Below, one piece after another: positions 63,061 through 64,000 of a stretch of 64,000 nucleotides of DNA (positions are counted from its first letter, which is position 1; every line of letters begins with the position of its first letter). Source of the DNA: Clostridiales bacterium (GTDB lineage Bacteria > Bacillota > Clostridia > Saccharofermentanales > Saccharofermentanaceae). Below the pieces are notes generated by a model. The model did not search any database and was not told where the DNA came from. It saw only the letters and a list, made by a program, of their open reading frames with translations. Location: contig JAFZVE010000028.1 in the NCBI GenBank assembly GCA_017617995.1, positions 62,001-126,000 on the forward strand, read 5' to 3'. Both the position numbers and the translations under genes were made by a program.

Positions 63061-64000
63061 CGGAAGAAATAAGATACGACGCATTTATAAGCTATAAACA
63101 CTGTGATCCGGATCAGAAAATCGCAGAACGTCTCCAGAAGAAACTGGAGAGTTATCGTCTTCCTAAAGAAGTACAAAAGAAAACAGGAAAGAGCCGACTG
63201 CAACGCGTATTCCGCGATGAGTCGGAACTGGCTGTTGCAGAGAATCTGTCAGAGGAGATCGAGCGTGCGATCCGTCAGTCCGAGTATCTCATCTGCATTT
63301 GTTCGCCTCAGTATCTGACGTCTCCGTGGTGTATGCAGGAACTGGAGACTTTTCTCAAGATACGGGGTAAGAAAAACGTATTACTTGTTCTTGCCGGTGG
63401 CGAGCCGGAGAGTGCTTTCCCCGATGTGATGATGTATGAGGAAGTGCAAAGGGAATACATGGCCGGAACGAACGCGACCGTGAAAGTAAAAGTGGAACCG
63501 CTTGCGGCAGATTGCCGCGCAAACGGCGATAAGGAACGCAATAACCTTGTTGATAAGGCTGTGTTACGTATCGTTGCTGCGATCTTCGGAATAGGATATG
63601 ATGATCTCGTCCAGAGGCAGAGGAAAGAGGAGAGCACCAAGAAGAGAAACCGTACATTGATCGTTTTTGGTATTCTTCTTACGGTACTGATGATAAGTGT
63701 GTTTTTTCTGGTGAAAATCGCAAAGCAGGGACAAGAACTCCTCAAGCAAAATGAAGAGATCCTGAAGCAAAACGAAGAGATCGACAGTCAAAATGAGATC
63801 ATCTCTCAGAAGTATGCGGATTCACTTGCGGCGACATCCGATAACCTCCTTCGTGACAAACAGAGGAAGGCTGCAGTATATGCGGCCAGGCAGGCACTTC
63901 CTGATAACAAAAGCGACAATCTCAGTGAAAATGCACTTCTGGCGCTGATCAAGGCACTCGGTATCTATGACTTCCCGGGATATGATTGTGATGAAGACAT
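63057..64000 (+). CDS. TIR-domain membrane protein, 5' portion (runs off the window)
   Basis: At least 314 residues. The TIR domain (about 1-150) begins EEIRYDAFISYKHCD and contains VFRDESELA and SPWCMQELETF, where the Glu is the usual NADase catalytic residue. A membrane helix follows (about 200-222, LIVFGILLTVLMISVFFLV), then a heptad-like QNEEILKQNEEIDSQNE coiled coil, and the beginning of an Ala-rich helical region that in relatives precedes a WD40-like propeller. It lies in the same orientation as the short ORF that overlaps its start. TIR proteins can act in NAD-depleting defence or in signalling; the missing C-terminus would decide. Confidence 0.8.
   Translation, partial: MTEEIRYDAFISYKHCDPDQKIAERLQKKLESYRLPKEVQKKTGKSRLQRVFRDESELAVAENLSEEIERAIRQSEYLICICSPQYLTSPWCMQELETFLKIRGKKNVLLVLAGGEPESAFPDVMMYEEVQREYMAGTNATVKVKVEPLAADCRANGDKERNNLVDKAVLRIVAAIFGIGYDDLVQRQRKEESTKKRNRTLIVFGILLTVLMISVFFLVKIAKQGQELLKQNEEILKQNEEIDSQNEIISQKYADSLAATSDNLLRDKQRKAAVYAARQALPDNKSDNLSENALLALIKALGIYDFPGYDCDED

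Overview
The window looks like a chromosomal segment of a mid-GC Gram-positive anaerobe of the class Clostridia. The basis is a Trp T-box leader, a type III glutamine synthetase (GlnN), the DapL route to lysine, an ANTAR regulator beside nitrogen genes, strong AGGAGG ribosome binding sites and ATGA-coupled operons. No rRNA, tRNA, CRISPR array, insertion sequence or prophage was seen. Species cannot be fixed from the sequence alone.

Layout. 1-275: 5' part of a MATE transporter (-). 393-1088: TerB-like zinc-ribbon protein. 1378-4881: three tandem paralogous membrane proteins of unknown function. 4923-6992: aldo/keto reductase-ferredoxin plus patatin operon (-). 7108-7471: wreck of an MgtA-type Mg2+ ATPase. 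7475-9907: large lipoprotein with a solute-binding domain. 10128-12471: pheA-aroF operon (-) behind a Phe/Tyr-rich leader peptide and an intrinsic terminator. 12489-19466: complete trpEGDCFBA operon behind a Trp T-box. 19547-22224: second triplet of paralogous membrane proteins, each with an N-terminal zinc ribbon. 22212-25265: SF2 helicase and a lipoprotein. 25385-29878: carAB with an attenuator-like leader. 29979-33549: zinc-ribbon membrane protein, amidase, ProC-like reductase, HAD phosphatase. 33610-41784: nitrogen block (pyrG, asnB, amt-PII fusion, glnN, ANTAR regulator). 41800-43866: dapF-dapL. 44005-51004: small membrane protein and gltBD. 51095-56355: reverse transsulfuration (mccB-mccA) with methionine uptake (metNI, metQ). 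56455-58916: Fe-alcohol dehydrogenase, AhpD-like protein, SGNH hydrolase. 59047-60858: ECF S component and an aberrant MocR regulator. 60908-64000: lipoprotein, sensor pseudogene, Lys/Ala-rich protein, and the start of a TIR-domain membrane protein.

How it fits together. The window is dominated by amino-acid and nitrogen anabolism, and most biosynthetic operons carry a premature-termination signal in their leader. The strongest novelty candidate is a pair of short Met/Cys-rich leader ORFs (51233-51331 and 55269-55397). They share the peptide core MCCRMLNSR and a 19-bp identical promoter element, and each is followed by an intrinsic terminator. In both leaders the codons just after the core are complementary to the 5' arm of the terminator. 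This fits ribosome-mediated attenuation sensing cysteine (and perhaps methionine). A separate Phe/Tyr-rich leader peptide precedes pheA. Ribosome-mediated attenuation would thus work beside a T-box in the same genome.

A second theme is nitrogen control. TTGCA-type repeats, including one perfect 15-bp palindrome, sit in the promoters of glnN/ANTAR, the 44005 gene and gltB. Both glnN and gltB have terminator-like hairpins between promoter and start codon. Lys/Ala-rich KAPAKK tracts occur on the C-terminus of GltB and in a small stand-alone protein.
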